Assembly (NCBI GenBank): GCA_007922305.1
Contig: ML677365.1
Coordinates: 15,312,721-15,376,720 of the forward strand
Origin: Dermatemys mawii
Lineage: Eukaryota > Chordata > Testudines > Dermatemydidae
Length of the DNA stretch: 64,000 bases
Direction of reading: 5' to 3'
Below, piece after piece: positions 12,321-25,191 of the stretch. Below the pieces are notes generated by a model. It was not told the DNA's origin. It saw nothing but the letters and a program-made list of their open reading frames with translations, and searched no databases. A program made the translations under genes and the position numbers. Each line of letters starts with the position of its first letter. Position 1 is the stretch's first letter.

Positions 12321-14030
12321 ATATATTGTAAATTCTATAGGCTTACCCTGAGAAAACATTTATTGCAGAAACATTCCTGCAACCCATTCATGACCTGCAA
12401 GAAAAGTCCACCTTTGATTTTAGGGCTAAAATAAGGAGGTTTATGCACTAATCAAAGTACTGTATCACCATTCCTCCTACGTACTTTCCTGTAGGTATAA
12501 TCTTTAAGTGCCAGAATGGGTTCCTTGGCTGTCTAGCACATTCAAAGTGCCTTCTAATTAGTGGAAGAGTAGGATGACAACTTCAATTTTCCCTTTTTCT
12601 CTTTTCTATATCCTTTGTGTGAACTGCCTTGAAAGGTGGCAGATTCTCCTCTGCCCAGGACGTTATTCCCATTTCCAGGGAAAAAACTGAACTCTGGTTA
12701 CTCACTAGTTTTGGAAGGGCTATAAATACTCTTGCCTCAGTCATAAGCGAATCTCTAATGGGAGGTAAAAGGAGACCTCCCCTGTGAGCACCATCATTTC
12801 TTGGCATCTCCCACTGAAGTAGCTGGTACCGGCCATTGACCTAGACAGGATATTGGATCTGATGGACTACTGGTCCAACCCTTAGGGCCATAGTTATGGA
12901 TTAGGGGTTATTTTGTTCAGACATGAATAAACTAAATGGATATGTACTCTCAGATGATGGGAACTTTCTTCCAAGTATGCTACTCATTCTTGCTTCCATA
13001 CCAATAATACAGGGTCTGGAGTGAATAGTGGGTTGGCAGTCAGCGTGTTGTTTGTAGTTAGCTGCCCACAAAGAAACAATTGGATGTGATCTGAGAACAT
13101 CTAATTTTGCATTCCATCAGGTATGTGAGTCCATGTAATCAGAAGGAAATTTTGCAGCTTCTTTTTAAGAAACTCAGAGGAAGAAGCAATACTAGTCACT
13201 GGAGATAATTTGGCAACTGCTAGGAAATGCCTTGAAAGTTTAGGACTTTTGAACATTTTTACCATTGCAGTAACATGCAGATACCTCAATTGTAGAAGAT
13301 GCTTGCTAAATGCCCTAGGAGCCTGAAGCAGAAGAAAAATTATAAATCACTACAGCATAAAAACAAATACAAAAAAAGTTATAAAACAAAATGATTGGGA
13401 CAAATTGAACCGGCAATTTGTTCCATTGACAAGAGGCAGAAAATCTGGTGGCCTGAACAGCAAGGCGAGGCTTAGTCCAGGAGTCTCTCGGCAATAACAT
13501 TGGACTGCCTCCGATTTGCACATGTGCAGGGCATTAACCCATTAGTGACAAATGAGGAGAGAAGCTGTGTAACAGAACCTGTCATATGCTTATTCCATAA
13601 TTTCTTTAACATTCAAACTGTATTACACATGCTCCCAGGTCCTACTGAGCTTCTTGAACATGATATCCACAGAACTAGAGCTCCAGACAGGATACAAGCA
13701 AAGTAGATCCCTTTCTTCCCTGATGTATTATGCTGCAGCATAATACCCTTTTCTACAACCTTAATTACAAACCTTAGCAACATCAGCAAATATTTTGAGT
13801 TGACATATGTGCACAGATTGAGTGTGTTTAAGGGGGAGACATGAGATCATAATTAAGCTTTTGTGTTATCCGTAAGGAATATTCTTGTATTGTTTGTTTC
13901 CTTAAAGACAGAGGAAGTTCCTTGAGAGGATTCTGGGTCAATCGCTGGAAATGTGCTGTGTGGTACATTTGGGTACGTTTAAGAGATATATACTGTAATA
14001 TAGGGCTCGTCTATACAGCATGTTAGTATC
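12321..14030. other. Intron sequence with a possible LINE tail at 12720-12895
   Basis: The phrase 'gacaggatattggatctgat' then 'ggactactggtccaaccc' resembles the sense 3' tail of a CR1-type LINE (compare 20110-20160). The rest shows no exon or clear repeat. Confidence 0.35.
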
Positions 14031-14034
14031 TACT

Positions 14035-15590
14035 GAAGCAGATTTTTTAGATAAAGGAAACGCAGTGGATCTAATTTACCTAGATTTCAGTAAGGCATTT
14101 GATACGGTTCTACAAGGGGAATTATTAGTTAAATTGGAAAAGATGGGGATCAATATGAAAACTGAAAGGTTGATAGGGAACTAGTTAAAAGGGAGACTAC
14201 ATTGGGTCAAATTGAAAGGTGAACTGTCAGGCTGGAAGGAGGTTACTACTGGAGTTCCTCAGGGATCAGTTTTGGAACAAACTTATTTAATATTTTTATT
14301 ATTGACCTTGGCACAAAAAGTGGGAGCGTGCTAATAAAGTTTGCGGATGACACAAAGCTGGGAGGTATTGCCAATACAGAGAAGGACTGGGATATCATAC
14401 AGGAAGATCTGGATGACCTTGTAAACTGGAATAATAGTAATAGGATGAAATTTAATAGTGAAAAGAGCAATGTCATGCATTTAGGGATTAATAAGAATTT
14501 TAGTTATGAGCTGGGGACGCATCAACTGGAAGTAACGGAAGAAGAGAAGGACCTCAGAGTATTGGTTGACCACAGGATGACTATGAGCCGCCAGTGTGTT
14601 ATGGCCGTGAAAAAAGCTAATGCGGTCTTGGGGTGCATCAGTAGAGGTATTTCCAGTAGAGACAAGGAGGTGGTAGTACCGTTATACAGGCACTGGTGAG
14701 ACCTCATCTGGAATACTGTGTGCAGTTCTGGTCTCCCTTGTTTAAGAAGGATGAATTCAAACTGGAGCAGATACAGAGAAAGACTACTAGGATTATCCGA
14801 GGAACGGAAAACTTGTCTTATGAAAGTAGACTTAAGGAGCTTGGCTTGTTTAGCTTAACCAAAAAAAGGCTGAGGGGAGATATGATTGCTCTCTATAAAT
14901 ATATCAGAGGGATAAATACCACGGAGGGAGAGGAATTATTTAAGCTCAATACCAATGTGGACACAAGAACAAATGGATATAAACTGGCCATCAGAAAGTT
15001 TAGACTTGAAATTAGACAAAGGTTTCTAACCATCAGAGGAGTGAAGTTCTGGAACAGCCTTCCAAGGGGAGCAGTGGGGGCAAAAGACATATCTGGCTTC
15101 AAGACTAAGCTTGATAAGTTTATGAAGGAGATGTTATGATGGGATGGCCTAATTTTGGCAATTAATTGATCTTTGAGTATTAGCAGTAAATATGCCCAAT
15201 GGCCTGGGATGTTAGATGGGATGGGATCTGAGTTACTACAGAGAATTCTTTCCTGGGTGTCTGCCTGATGAGTCTTGCCCACATGCTCAGGGTTTAGCTG
15301 ACTGCTATATTTGAGGTCCAAAAGAATTTTCCTCCAGGGCAGATTGGCAGAGGCTCTGGAGATTTTTCGCCTTCTTCTGCAGCGTGGGGCACAGATCACT
15401 TGCTGGAGGATTCTCTGCACTTTAAAGTCTTTAATTCACGATTTTAGGACTTCAATAGCTCAGACATAGGTTAGAGGTTTATTACAGGAGTGGGTGGTGA
15501 GATTCTGTGGCTTGCGTTTTGAAGGAGGTCAGATTAGATGATCATAATGGTCCCTTCTGATCTTAAAGTCTATGAGCCTATGAGTATGCA
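14035..15590 (+). mobile_element. CR1 LINE, sense strand, 5'-truncated
   Basis: The element runs from within the reverse-transcriptase domain through the ORF2 end and 3' UTR, closing with the CR1-type tail 'tctatgagcctatgag'. It lies antisense to the host gene, between the exons at 909-725 and 28654-28530. Frameshifts and stops show it is dead, but it is less decayed than the other CR1 copies here. Confidence 0.88.
14055..15139 (+). pseudogene. CR1 reverse transcriptase/ORF2 C-terminal remnant
   Basis: Visible motifs in order are YLDFSKAFDTV (about 14072-14110), GVPQGSVL (about 14250), FADDTKLGG with the catalytic FADD (14341-14367), then, after a frameshift near 14695, MRPHLEYCVQFWSP and FWNSLPRGAV. 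A Trp codon of the NWLKGR block has become TAG near 14181. The N-terminal endonuclease is missing through 5' truncation. The reading frame is broken at least twice. Confidence 0.85.
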
Positions 15591-18500
15591 AAGCACACTA
15601 CAGAACTTTTGGTTTGCAACAGCAGAGTCCACATGAACAATTAGTGCAAACCTCCTGCAGCAGCCCAGCTTATCATGAACTAACTTGCTGTATTTTCTTA
15701 CTTTATAAGGTTTGCATTGGCCAAGCAAACGTATCTCCCTGATTTGGAACTGAAGCAGGTCTCCATGCGTTTATGAAATCCTGTCCCTCAGAATCAGGAG
15801 GATCTGATGTTAAGGTTTCCTGAAACAGCACTATTAGAATCTATTTTGTCATTCTTTTTTAGTCCTTGGGATAAAAGATGGAACAATGTCTGGAAGAGTG
15901 GCTTCCCCCCGCAGAAGGTCACGCACCAAGCATAAGTGTCCAAGGAAGAGAAAACAGCAGGTGCAGAGGCAGAACTCTTGAACTGCAGTTTCTTTGCTTT
16001 TCATTCCTCCTTAGCAGAGCTAAGGACCCCATGGCAGGGCAACTCAGTCCTCTCAGACAAACGAAGAAATACATGAAATACAACACTAAACTAACATTAA
16101 CCTGGACTGCACCAACTAGATGTAGCTAAAATATAGTGAATTTACTGAAACAATTGTTCCAAAAAAGACTGAGTCTGTGAACCCAGGGAAGCTCCTCATC
16201 CACTTATTACCACAGCTGGAAGGAACTGAGACAGCTTATTCAACCTATCCTCTTATGTACTCATCCTCCAGACATTCAGATTTCCTAGGGGAGTAAACAG
16301 GCAGTTTGAGGACATTCCAACTGACAGTGCTTCAAACCGTTTGCATTAGTGCAAGCTGCACTGATCGTGCATCCCAAGCATGGGAATATGCAGAGGAGAA
16401 AATAATGATGTAAACAATATATGAGCTGGACCAAAATCTACCTCATAAAACATATAGATTAAACATTTCAGTATCAGCCCAGATATTTAAAACAAAAAAC
16501 ATATTTCTCTTAGAAATCTAATCTTTAGTACCACAGGAACCTTAACAAATATTCATCTGCAGAACAACGAAGTGCTACTCTACTGGTGATACTGCATTAA
16601 AATACTAAACTGCCCTACACCCAATTACTTCATCTGCTGAAAAATAAATTCTGGCCAAAAAAAATGAAAAACAGTTAATTTCTCTCAAGATTTCTGTTTT
16701 CCATTAAGTATTATCATCAGTCAATAAGTCTTCAAGCCATATTCTGCTAATTTCTTAGCTGCTTTTAAATGTCTGTCTAGAAAGTTTGAAAGCTGTTTAA
16801 TACCTTGCATGCAACACCACATGAATTAGTTGTGAAACACAAATATTAATATTGTATTTTGTAGGTTACTGCCACTGTGAACGACACAAGATTTTTCAAT
16901 TTCAATTATAAAATTAAGTTACATATACAGGAAGTTAAAATATAGTCAGAAACACATTGAACTAATTGCTCTGAGCAAATCTCTTGGCATTAAGCTCACG
17001 TATTCATTTGTATTAAAACACTAAATTAGTAAACAAAAACAAATATCACCTGTTTAAATGATAAAAATAGTTGCCAGTATCTTTATGGGAGATGGAGAGA
17101 ACTAATTTACTTTAATTTATCAAATGTTACCTAGGTTTCTCTACTACACTTTAAAAATGTAAATGTAAGGAAATATAGCATATATTGAATATAGTTAGTG
17201 TACAGTTTGGAATTATTATTTTGAAACAAGAAAAATGAAAGCCATTCTGTTGATTTATGTCAGAAATAAAGTTGAGATTTTCGCTGCTAACTGAAAACAC
17301 ACTACCTAAGGGATTCCATAACAGTTCATAAAATGTCTGTTTTTAAAAGCTCTGGTCTATGGTATATATTTTCTCCCAAGAAATAGAAGAACATATGTAG
17401 CATCAGATGAGTGTACTTTAAGAAATTCTGGAATGTGAAATCTAAAAATCCAAATAAAGCAGGTGGTATAATTTTGAAGGGGAAAAAAATGAACTGAAGC
17501 TTAATGACATTACCAGGTTATTCTACCAGACTAATTCTCACTCAGTGCATGACTTCAATGAAGCTCTCAGTCCTCATGCTGATTTCGATTTAGTTCAAGT
17601 GCTATTTGATGCATTTCATCTGGAGTTTTATTCACTTCAAACTACACTTCATTTAAGCAGGCTGCTGCTGTACTCATTTATTTTTTCTACTTTATTACCC
17701 TCAAATTGGCATTGCTTGGTTTAGATAAATTGTTTGCATACGTTAGCTTTATCTTAAGATTGTGAAATACATTTATATTTTTCAAAAATCTACAAAAGTA
17801 TAATACCCTGAAGACAAATGATCAAACTCACTATTCAAATACTTTAGAAATGTAGTAAATTATAGATGCTATTTGGATTATAAATCCTATTCCCAAATGT
17901 TGATATATATTTTCTCATTTTAAGAAAGCACCATATTTTGTTTAAATTAGGAGTTTTCTTTTTTGTTGATGGCCTATTGGGTTGTTTTTTTCTGCCTGGG
18001 GAATTTATCATGCTACATCACAAAGTAACCTACTGTCTACAAATTAAAAAAAAGAATGATAAGAAGAGACATACATTGTTAAATGCTAAGAGGTAGTTTG
18101 CCTGCTGGCAGATTTTCAATGCCAATATCTTTAAAAGAATTAGATTTTAAAATTTCATTTTGCACATGTACACAAACATTTCAAAATAATGCAAAACCAG
18201 AATTTATATTTAGGTTTCAAATATCTAATTCATTTTTACAACCTAATATTTGTTAACAAGTATAGAAAACTAACATTGAGTGAAAAAAGTGTGTTTTCCT
18301 AATCTTAATGACTAAAGTACTCTTCACCAGTGTTGACAATTTACATCACTTCTAAATTACCATAATAAAGTCAATATTTCATCAGTAAAATGAAAGATCA
18401 GCGCACTATTTCATATAAAGTATTAGGTGTTTTTGTGAAGTATCAATGAGAAATATGACCAAGAAAAATTAATCTACCACCACCAGGTGGTGTACTGACT

Positions 18501-18751
18501 GTGTTAAAATATTATTATCCATTAAGATAACAGCTGTCAGTAGTAAACAACTTAGAATATTCCAGTGTAGCATTATATATAAATCTAGTCTATTTGCATT
18601 GTTCATAAATATTAACAGGATGAAAATATTATAAATTTTCCCATTAATGCACATAAAATTTTAAATATGAGGACAGTATTTTTAACATGCTCACTTTTCT
18701 TCTGATTCCTGCTTCTTTTTTAATAATATTCCTCAAGGAGAAGACTTTCAT

Positions 18752-18755
<4 letters not shown>
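15591..18755. other. Intron sequence, nothing recognised
   Basis: About 3 kb of AT-rich DNA without exon-like frames, splice pairs or a repeat I can name. Confidence 0.5.
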
Positions 18756-18802
<47 letters not shown>

Positions 18803-18812
18803 NNNNNNNNNN

Positions 18813-18859
<47 letters not shown>
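18756..18859 (+). repeat. (TG)n microsatellite with a 10-N assembly gap
   Basis: An uninterrupted TG run lies on both sides of ten N at 18803-18812. The true array length is unknown because the gap is inside the repeat. Confidence 0.97.
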
Positions 18860-18860
<1 letters not shown>

Positions 18861-19539
18861 TATATATTTTAGAACCAATGGGAAAACCATAAAAATTTCT
18901 ACTATGACATGGAAAATGCCATATTGAAAATATTTTTTTAAAAACAAAAATATTTTTTCTATAGCATATTATTTTAAGCACAAGACCTAATTTGTGGAGC
19001 TAGGTTTTAGATTATTTCCCTACTTTGCCTCAAGCCCTGAGTTTGGTTGATTCTGACTGAAGTGAGAATAGAGCTCCTCAGTTAAACATATTAAATTTGT
19101 CAGTTGACATCAGCTCTTGGTATTCATTAAAGAAAAACTGGGAAAAAGTTACTCATCTTGTGCAGTAAGGATATTTCTTCAAGATGTATCCCCCTATGGG
19201 TGCTCCACAGTAGGTGTGTGTGTGCACCCTGCGCTGTCAATCACAGAATTTCAATAGCAGTCCATGCTACCTAAGTCCGTGTGGCTCCCCACCTGTCACA
19301 AGCCTAGTCAGCGTACATGGGCATTTCTCTCTCAGTTCCTTCTCTACCACAAAGTCATCCAGTAGAACTCTGAAGCCGAATCACTCAGGATGGCATAGTG
19401 TTCTGTGAAGGTATGTGCAGATGCCCATGTAGCTGCTCCACTGATCTCTGATATGGAGGTATCTTTGGAGAAAGTGATCGACGAGGAGACCAGCCTCGTG
19501 GAATGTGTGTACACTGAAAATGGGGGTGTTATCCCACGC

Positions 19540-20592
19540 AATTGGTAGGAAGGTTTAATACAGAAAAAGAGACCCACTTGGAGAGTCTCTGAGCTGAAAT
19601 CGCTGCATCTTTTGATCTATCTGCAACTGAAAGGAAGAGTTTTAGCGATTTTCTGAAGGCCTTTGTCCTGCCTAAATACAAGGCCAAGGCTCTCCTCACA
19701 TGAAGTAAATGGAAGATGGCCTGTCTGTTATCCATATGAGGTTCTGAATAGAAAGTTGGGAGTTGAATAAGTTGATTCATGTGAAATGCAGAAGTTATTC
19801 TGAGAGTGAACTTTGGGTGTGGTCTGGATGAGACCTTGTCCAGGAAAAACACCATAAAAGGGGGTGTGATCAACCTGTGAAACACTTTGCCAGAAGATGT
19901 TTGTGAAGGCCAAGACTATAACTGGGTTCAAAAAAGAACTAGATAAAGTCATGGAGAATAGGTCGAACAATGGCTATTAGCCAGGATGGGTGAGGATGGT
20001 GTCTTAGCTTCTGTTTGCCAAGAGCTGGGAATGGGTGATGGTATGGATCACTTGACGATTAACTGATTTCTTCATTCCGTCTGAAGCACCTGGCATAGGC
20101 CACTGTTGGAAGTCAGGATACTGGGCTAGATGGATCTTTGGTCTGACCCAGTATGGCTATGCTTATGTTCTTATGAGATGTGCCAAACTGCTATCTCCCC
20201 TATCCTTCTGGCAGAAGTGATTGTGATGAGCAATGCCATCTTCTTGGAAAGGTGATTTAATCAACAACTGGACTTTGGTTTCAATGGTGTCTAGTCAGGC
20301 CTTTTAGCACTAGTTTGAGGTCCCATTGCGAAATGGGGGTCCTGGGTTTTGGGAAAAGGTTTTCTATACCTTTTAGAAACTTCAACATCATCAGGTGGGG
20401 GAAGACTGAGTAGCCTTGCTGGTGGAAGGTTGCAACTGCTGCCAAGTAAACCTTCAGCGAGCTAACAGAGAGATCCAATTTCCCTATGGATAACGGGTAG
20501 TGCAGGATCACCAGCAAGGTGGCTGAATTAGGGTGACACCCTTGGGCTGGAACTATATCTGGAATCTTTTCCATTTCTGAAGGAAGATGCAA
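19540..20592 (-). pseudogene. DIRS tyrosine recombinase remnant
   Basis: The complement of 20592-20281 encodes SVSSLKVYLAAVATFHQQGY, SVFPHLMMLKFLKGI and PISQWDLKLVLKGL, the N-terminal core-binding part of the DIRS integrase-like recombinase. The frame continues across a CR1 insertion at 19868-20178 into further fragments. The catalytic R-H-R-Y residues cannot all be found. Confidence 0.7.
19868..20178 (+). mobile_element. CR1 LINE 3' tail inserted in DIRS
   Basis: The segment reads from 'actttgccagaagatgtttg' through 'aaaaagaactagataaagtc' to 'gggctagatggatctttggt' and 'ctgacccagtatggc', the standard CR1 3' end in sense orientation. It ends in a short tttatgttc-type tail. Being flanked on both sides by DIRS recombinase sequence, it is younger than the DIRS copy. 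Confidence 0.8.
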
Positions 20593-21050
20593 TGAGTAGC
20601 ACCCTTCCTACTGTGCAATATCTCCTGTCACAGAACAAGGGTCACACCCTTCACCTCAGTCCATGGGTTCTACATCTGAAAGTGTGGCTCCTTCATGGCT
20701 CTAGCACATAGAGGCACCCTGTTCAGAAGAAGAACAGGAGGGATCAGAAGGGTCCTCGGTAGACACAATGCCAGCTGAGACAGGTAAAGTACTGTGTCTG
20801 TCTGAGTTAGATGGGGACATTCAGAACAATGGTGGGGGTTTTTTCCTTTTTATTTTCAACAGGACTTTCAGCAACAGAGGGAACAGAGGAAAGGCATAAA
20901 GAAGGCCATTGCCCCAAGAAAGGACAAGAGCATCTCTCCTGGAGTGTTGCTCTATCGCTGCTCTGGAGTAATACTGCAGACATTTATTGTTCTAGTAAGT
21001 AAAGAACAAGTCTCTCTCTGGCACCACCCACTTGCCAAAATATACCTCTC

Positions 21051-21235
21051 ATATAGAGCTGGAATGACCTTGAAAGGTCATCAAGTCCAGTCCCCGGCAT
21101 ACACTAGCAGGACCAAGTACTGTCCCCTGACAGATTTTTTTCCCCAGATCCCTAAATGGCCCCCCTCAAGGACTGAACTCACAACCCTGGATTTAGCAGG
21201 CCAATGCTCAAATCACTGAGCTATCCCACTCCCCT
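21051..21235 (-). mobile_element. tRNA-headed SINE, minus orientation
   Basis: The minus strand begins with a tRNA-like head. The complement of 21195-21225 contains 'gctcagtgatttgagcattg' (A-box region), and the complement of about 21173-21192 gives 'gggttgtgagttcagtcct', a pol III B box of GGTTCRANNCC type. The body ends in a CR1-like tail, 'aggtcattccagctctatat' in complement. I recognise this as a common turtle SINE. Confidence 0.8.
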
Positions 21236-21240
21236 ATCAT

Positions 21241-22118
21241 TGTAGGTGTGTATGTGTGTGTGGCTCTCCCTCACTGTCATCTCTGGGGGAGGCCATGTCC
21301 CTTTGCTGACACACCCCTGCCTTAACAGACCCTTAGCCAGGGTAGGGCCCCAGCAAACAACCTAGGGCGTCAGCAGCCAGGGAGGGGGAGGCTTGAGAAC
21401 CTAGAAAATTGTCTAGGACGAGAGCAGGGTTTGTGCACCTATTGCTATCTATGAGGCTCATGCAGTGGTGAGCATTAATTGCAGCCTATGAGATTCAGGG
21501 AGGGGGGTGAACATGTCATCCTGACTCTGGTGGGACACAGACCAACACATGTCTCTTGGAAGGAGGGGGAGTACTGCCACACCACCCCTAGGGTGGCAGA
21601 GGTAGGAAGACGCAGGGCCACCCGACTCCACTGCATCCCAGTCCAAGGCCCTAACAGTGGCAGTGTGGTCTGCCACCAGGTGAGCAGGGAATCCAGACGC
21701 GACATGCTGACCATGTCTCAAGTGGCACTGCAGCCAGACTACAGTTGGCTATCCCCGAGCTCCTTCCTACCCTTCCCTCCAGGTGCACCTGAACCTCAGG
21801 GTTGTCCTCTGATTCCCTAAGGTATACTGCCAATGGCAATCCCAGCAGCTTCTCTGCATTGTCTGGCAATCCTGGTACCTGGGCGGTGTCCTCGGGGCAG
21901 CAGAAATCTTCCACAGGTTCCATCTCTAGCTGCGGGTTGGAAGCATCTGCCTCCCTCAGCAGCTCCTATCCAACTCAGCTGCAGGACCTGCATTTTATAC
22001 TTCCGGTTCCTGTCCTGCCCTTCTACTTCCAGCACGGAGACTCAGACCTTCCGGGTTCCACCCACCATGGGGCATCTGGCTCTTCCCTCTCTGAGGGAAG
22101 CCACACTCCTTTGCTACA
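21241..22118. mobile_element. Solo LTR with perfect 5-bp target duplication
   Basis: The 878-bp insert starts TGTAGGTGTG and ends TTGCTACA. It is flanked by ATCAT on both sides (21236-21240 and 22119-22123). The TG...CA ends plus an exact 5-bp duplication identify an LTR integration. No internal genes adjoin. Orientation is uncertain; the G/C-rich end near 22000-22110 suggests antisense. It sits at the right edge of the SINE within the DIRS copy. Confidence 0.85.
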
Positions 22119-22119
22119 A

Positions 22120-22580
22120 TCATGCAGAATGGTTGGTTCTACTTCTTATTTCTGGTCGAACAGGAACTTGCGGTTTAGACTGTCAGCCGTCATGTTGTGT
22201 ATTCCCAGTATGTAAGCCACTGATATTAGGACATTCTGGGAGATGTACCAGTTCCATAGCTTCAAGCTCTGTACATAAGGAACAATAACTGGTTCCTCCC
22301 TGCCAGTTTAGTACATACAGCCCATATAGTCTGTTATGACCTCGGTATACATGTTCTTGATTTGAGGAGGAAGTGAGTGCACACATTTTGCACCGCTCTG
22401 AGCTCTAAAAGACGTGGAGACCATCTTCTCTGTACAGTGTGACCACTGAGATGCATTCCCCAGCCTATGAGAGATGCGTTGGTGGTCAGAAGGGATGGGG
22501 AGGACTGAGTGAACGGTATCCCTGTGCAAACGTTCACTGGGTCTTTCCACCAGTTTAAGGATTGCTGGACTCACTCAAGG
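22120..22580 (-). pseudogene. DIRS RNase H remnant
   Basis: The complement of 22574-22308 includes SHRLGNASQWSHCTEKMVS followed by FRAQSGAKCVHSLPPQIKN. This mirrors the DIRS RNase H block (DASLxGWGxHxG...WS...INxLELRAxxxA). Most catalytic acidic positions are lost. Confidence 0.6.
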
Positions 22581-22599
22581 GTGGGCACTGACAAGGGCT

Positions 22600-23640
22600 T
22601 GTTTATATTATCCTCAATCTGTACACCAAACCAAACCATGCTTGAAGGCACTTCATGCATAGTCTGGCATAAGCAATGTCTGATGTGCCCACAGCACTAT
22701 AGCCCAGAAGCTGAAGGCAGTATCTGGATGGGATATGAGGACTGGATTGTATTGTCTCTATCAATGAGGAGAGACTGAGAAATCTGTGATATGGCAGGAG
22801 CATCCTCACCTGAATAGAAACGAGGTATACTCCAATAAATTTTAGTTTCTGAACCAATGTTAAGGTTGATTTTTGTTCACTGATCTGAAGAAGTCCAGGT
22901 CTTGTGTGGTCTGAGTGACTCGTCAGACCTCTGCGAAGGACCATGTCCTGAGAAGGCAATCGTCCAGATAGGGAAAAATCGTAATATCCTGAGAACGTAT
23001 ATTGGCTGCCACTATAGAAAGGACCCTAGAGAATACTCTGGAGGCTGATGAGAGGCCAAAAGGGAGTACTCCGTACTGGTAGTGGTCCTGGCATAGCGTG
23101 AACCTGAGGTAGCGCCCGTGCCTCTATGATAGAGATGTGAAAGTATGCATCTTTAAGGTCAAAGGTTGAAAATCAGTCTCCCAGTTCTAATGCTGAGATA
23201 ATCATTGCCAGCATGACCATCTTGAATTTCTGCACTTTGGCATACCTTTTGAGCACACTGAGGTCCAGAATAGGTCTCCAACCTCCATTTCTCTTCAGAA
23301 TCAGGAAGTAATGAGAGTAAAAGCTTTTGCCCATGAGACGTGTGGGTACCGACTAAATAGCTCCTTTGCTGAGGAGATGGTTCATCTCTTGGTATAGAAG
23401 ACTCTCATGAGAAGAGTCCCTGAAGAGGGACACAGAAGGGTTTTTGGGAGGGGGAAAAGGAGAAGTGGATGGCATATCCATTCTGGACAATTTCCAGCAC
23501 CCACCTGTTGGAGGTTATCTGTTCCCAGGTGCTACAAAATTGGGTAAGGTCATGTCTGAAACGAGGAATGGCGTTTCCCAGCATAACATAGCAAGGAAAA
23601 TGTTCTATTTTCCTTGCCGCCTTGACCAACCGTTCAAAAG
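22600..23640 (-). pseudogene. DIRS reverse transcriptase remnant
   Basis: The complement of 23629-23405 encodes FCSTWEQITSNRWVLEIVQN and GYAIHFSF, the segment preceding the RT fingers in DIRS elements. Downstream, the complement of 22959-22603 gives QKLKFIGVYLVSIQVRMLLP, the thumb/connection region. The catalytic YLDD-type motif falls in a degraded stretch near 22960-23000. Confidence 0.7.
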
Positions 23641-23699
23641 TATCACCTCAAGGTTAAGGAATGAGATGAGAGTGGTTGTGGCCCTGTTTGCATTTAGAG

Positions 23700-24916
23700 A
23701 ATTTTGATTTCTTTCTCTGTGGCTCGTACAATCTCTGCAATGAGTATTGAGGCACGTACTGCAATGATTTGGGCTCGAACTATGGTTGAGGGCTGCATAT
23801 TCTTTTGTAGGCCAGTGTGTGTATCCCCAGTGATATCAGAATCACTCAAGAATTCTTTAGTTTAGCGTGTGGATGGATGCATCTGTCTTCTCAGCAAATA
23901 GCTTTGTTTCCTCAAAGGAAAGCTCCTCTATTGTTGTCTGGACTTGCTTAGGGAAGCCGGACAAATGGAGCCAATAAGCCCTCCTCAAACACCGCATGGA
24001 GATCAAGCACTCTGCCATGTCGACCACATCCAAGGTGCACTGCAGAGATGTTTCTGGCACCAGCTGGCCTTCCTTGATTATAATCATGAATTGGTCTTTA
24101 TATGCATCCAGGAATTGCTCAATAAAGAAGTTTAATTTTGCATAGTTCTGATAATCATGTGTGGCTAAGAAGGCCTGATAATTTGCTACCCAAAACTGGA
24201 AGGTGGCCTCAATTGCCCTGCTGGCCAGCCCTACTGAATATGCAGAAAAAGAGCTGTTGTGGCACAGACGGGCTGTAAAGGTTTTATAGCATGTTGGGGG
24301 GATCTCAGAAAGAATAAGATTGAAAACCCCTTGTCTATGTTTCTCACACCATCATGGTACTGGTCTCTATCCGTAACCATGAGATCTTCCAGCTATCTCT
24401 GTTAGCTCAGTACCATGCATGCCCTGGGTACCGACTCTAAGCACTTCAACACTGTTAATACCAAACATACTGAAAGAACCAGAGAAATGTTTATGGTTCG
24501 ATCTGGGCTCATTATGGGAACTCACAGGCCTCTTCTTTCTGGTCTTTATTAAGTGGCTCATCATAGAAGCACCTGCCTTTGACATAAAAGGTTGTAGTGA
24601 TATCTCACGCTGGAACTCTGGGGGTTGAATGGCCAACTCAATGAGCAGGAGTTTTAGTCTTAACTCTCTATCCTTCCTGAACCTGGGTTTTAGCGCTGGC
24701 GCCAACCACACTTCTGTGGATTGTGCTTCTCTCCAAAGTAGTGAATACACTGCAAGTGACCATCTGTTTCTGGGATAGATTCTTTGCAGCTAAGACACTT
24801 TTTTGAAGCCTGGGGAACGAGGCACACACTTGTACAGGAGGGTGCGCCCCCACAACCCCCAGGGTTGGCATGAGGAGAAACCTTATCTTCTTGTTCTTTT
24901 TATCTGGTATGGCCAA
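23700..24916 (-). pseudogene. DIRS gag-like remnant (LAP2-alpha-like domain)
   Basis: The complement of 24087-23857 encodes GQLVPETSLQCTLDVVDMAE, RRAYWLHLSGFPKQVQ, then EELSFEETKLFAEKTDASIH. This is the conserved C-terminal part of vertebrate DIRS gag, from which the LAP2-alpha-specific domain is thought to derive. Upstream frames to 24916 are degraded. Stops and shifts rule out a product. Confidence 0.65.
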
Positions 24917-25191
24917 CTAAAAACAAACAAGTACTAAAAGGAAAGGGGATTCAAAAGAAGCAAAAAAATTGCTAAATTATCGGAAATTAGCAATCCGTGG
25001 ACAGACAACTCTCAGCTCCATCTCTAGCCTAGGGTGGTTGAGAAGGAATGGAGGGAGAAATGCCTGTCCACGCTGGCTAGCCTCCCATGCATGAGTGGGA
25101 CAGACTGCTTATTGAAATTCTCCAATAGACAGCACGGACGCACACACACCCTACAGCGGAACACCCATAGGGACAGTACTCAAGAAGAAAC

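Larger units (their letters stand above)
19155..25190 (-). mobile_element. DIRS-type tyrosine-recombinase retrotransposon, decayed, with nested insertions
   Basis: On the minus strand the order is gag (about 24900-23700), reverse transcriptase (about 23630-22600), RNase H (about 22580-22120) and tyrosine recombinase (about 20590-19540), the DIRS arrangement. Both ends carry related inverted termini: 'gggtgctccacagtaggtgtg' near 19198 and 'ggaacacccatagggacagt' near 25160 in opposite sense. A CR1 tail, a SINE and an LTR have inserted between RNase H and recombinase. All genes are broken. Confidence 0.8.

Noticed and set aside
18720..18981. His/Thr repeat frames across the gap
   Set aside because: They translate a GT microsatellite and contain unknown residues.
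21458..22288. Several 80-150-codon frames on both strands
   Set aside because: They fall in a GC-rich solo LTR bounded by a 5-bp duplication. The frames overlap on both strands and look like no protein family.
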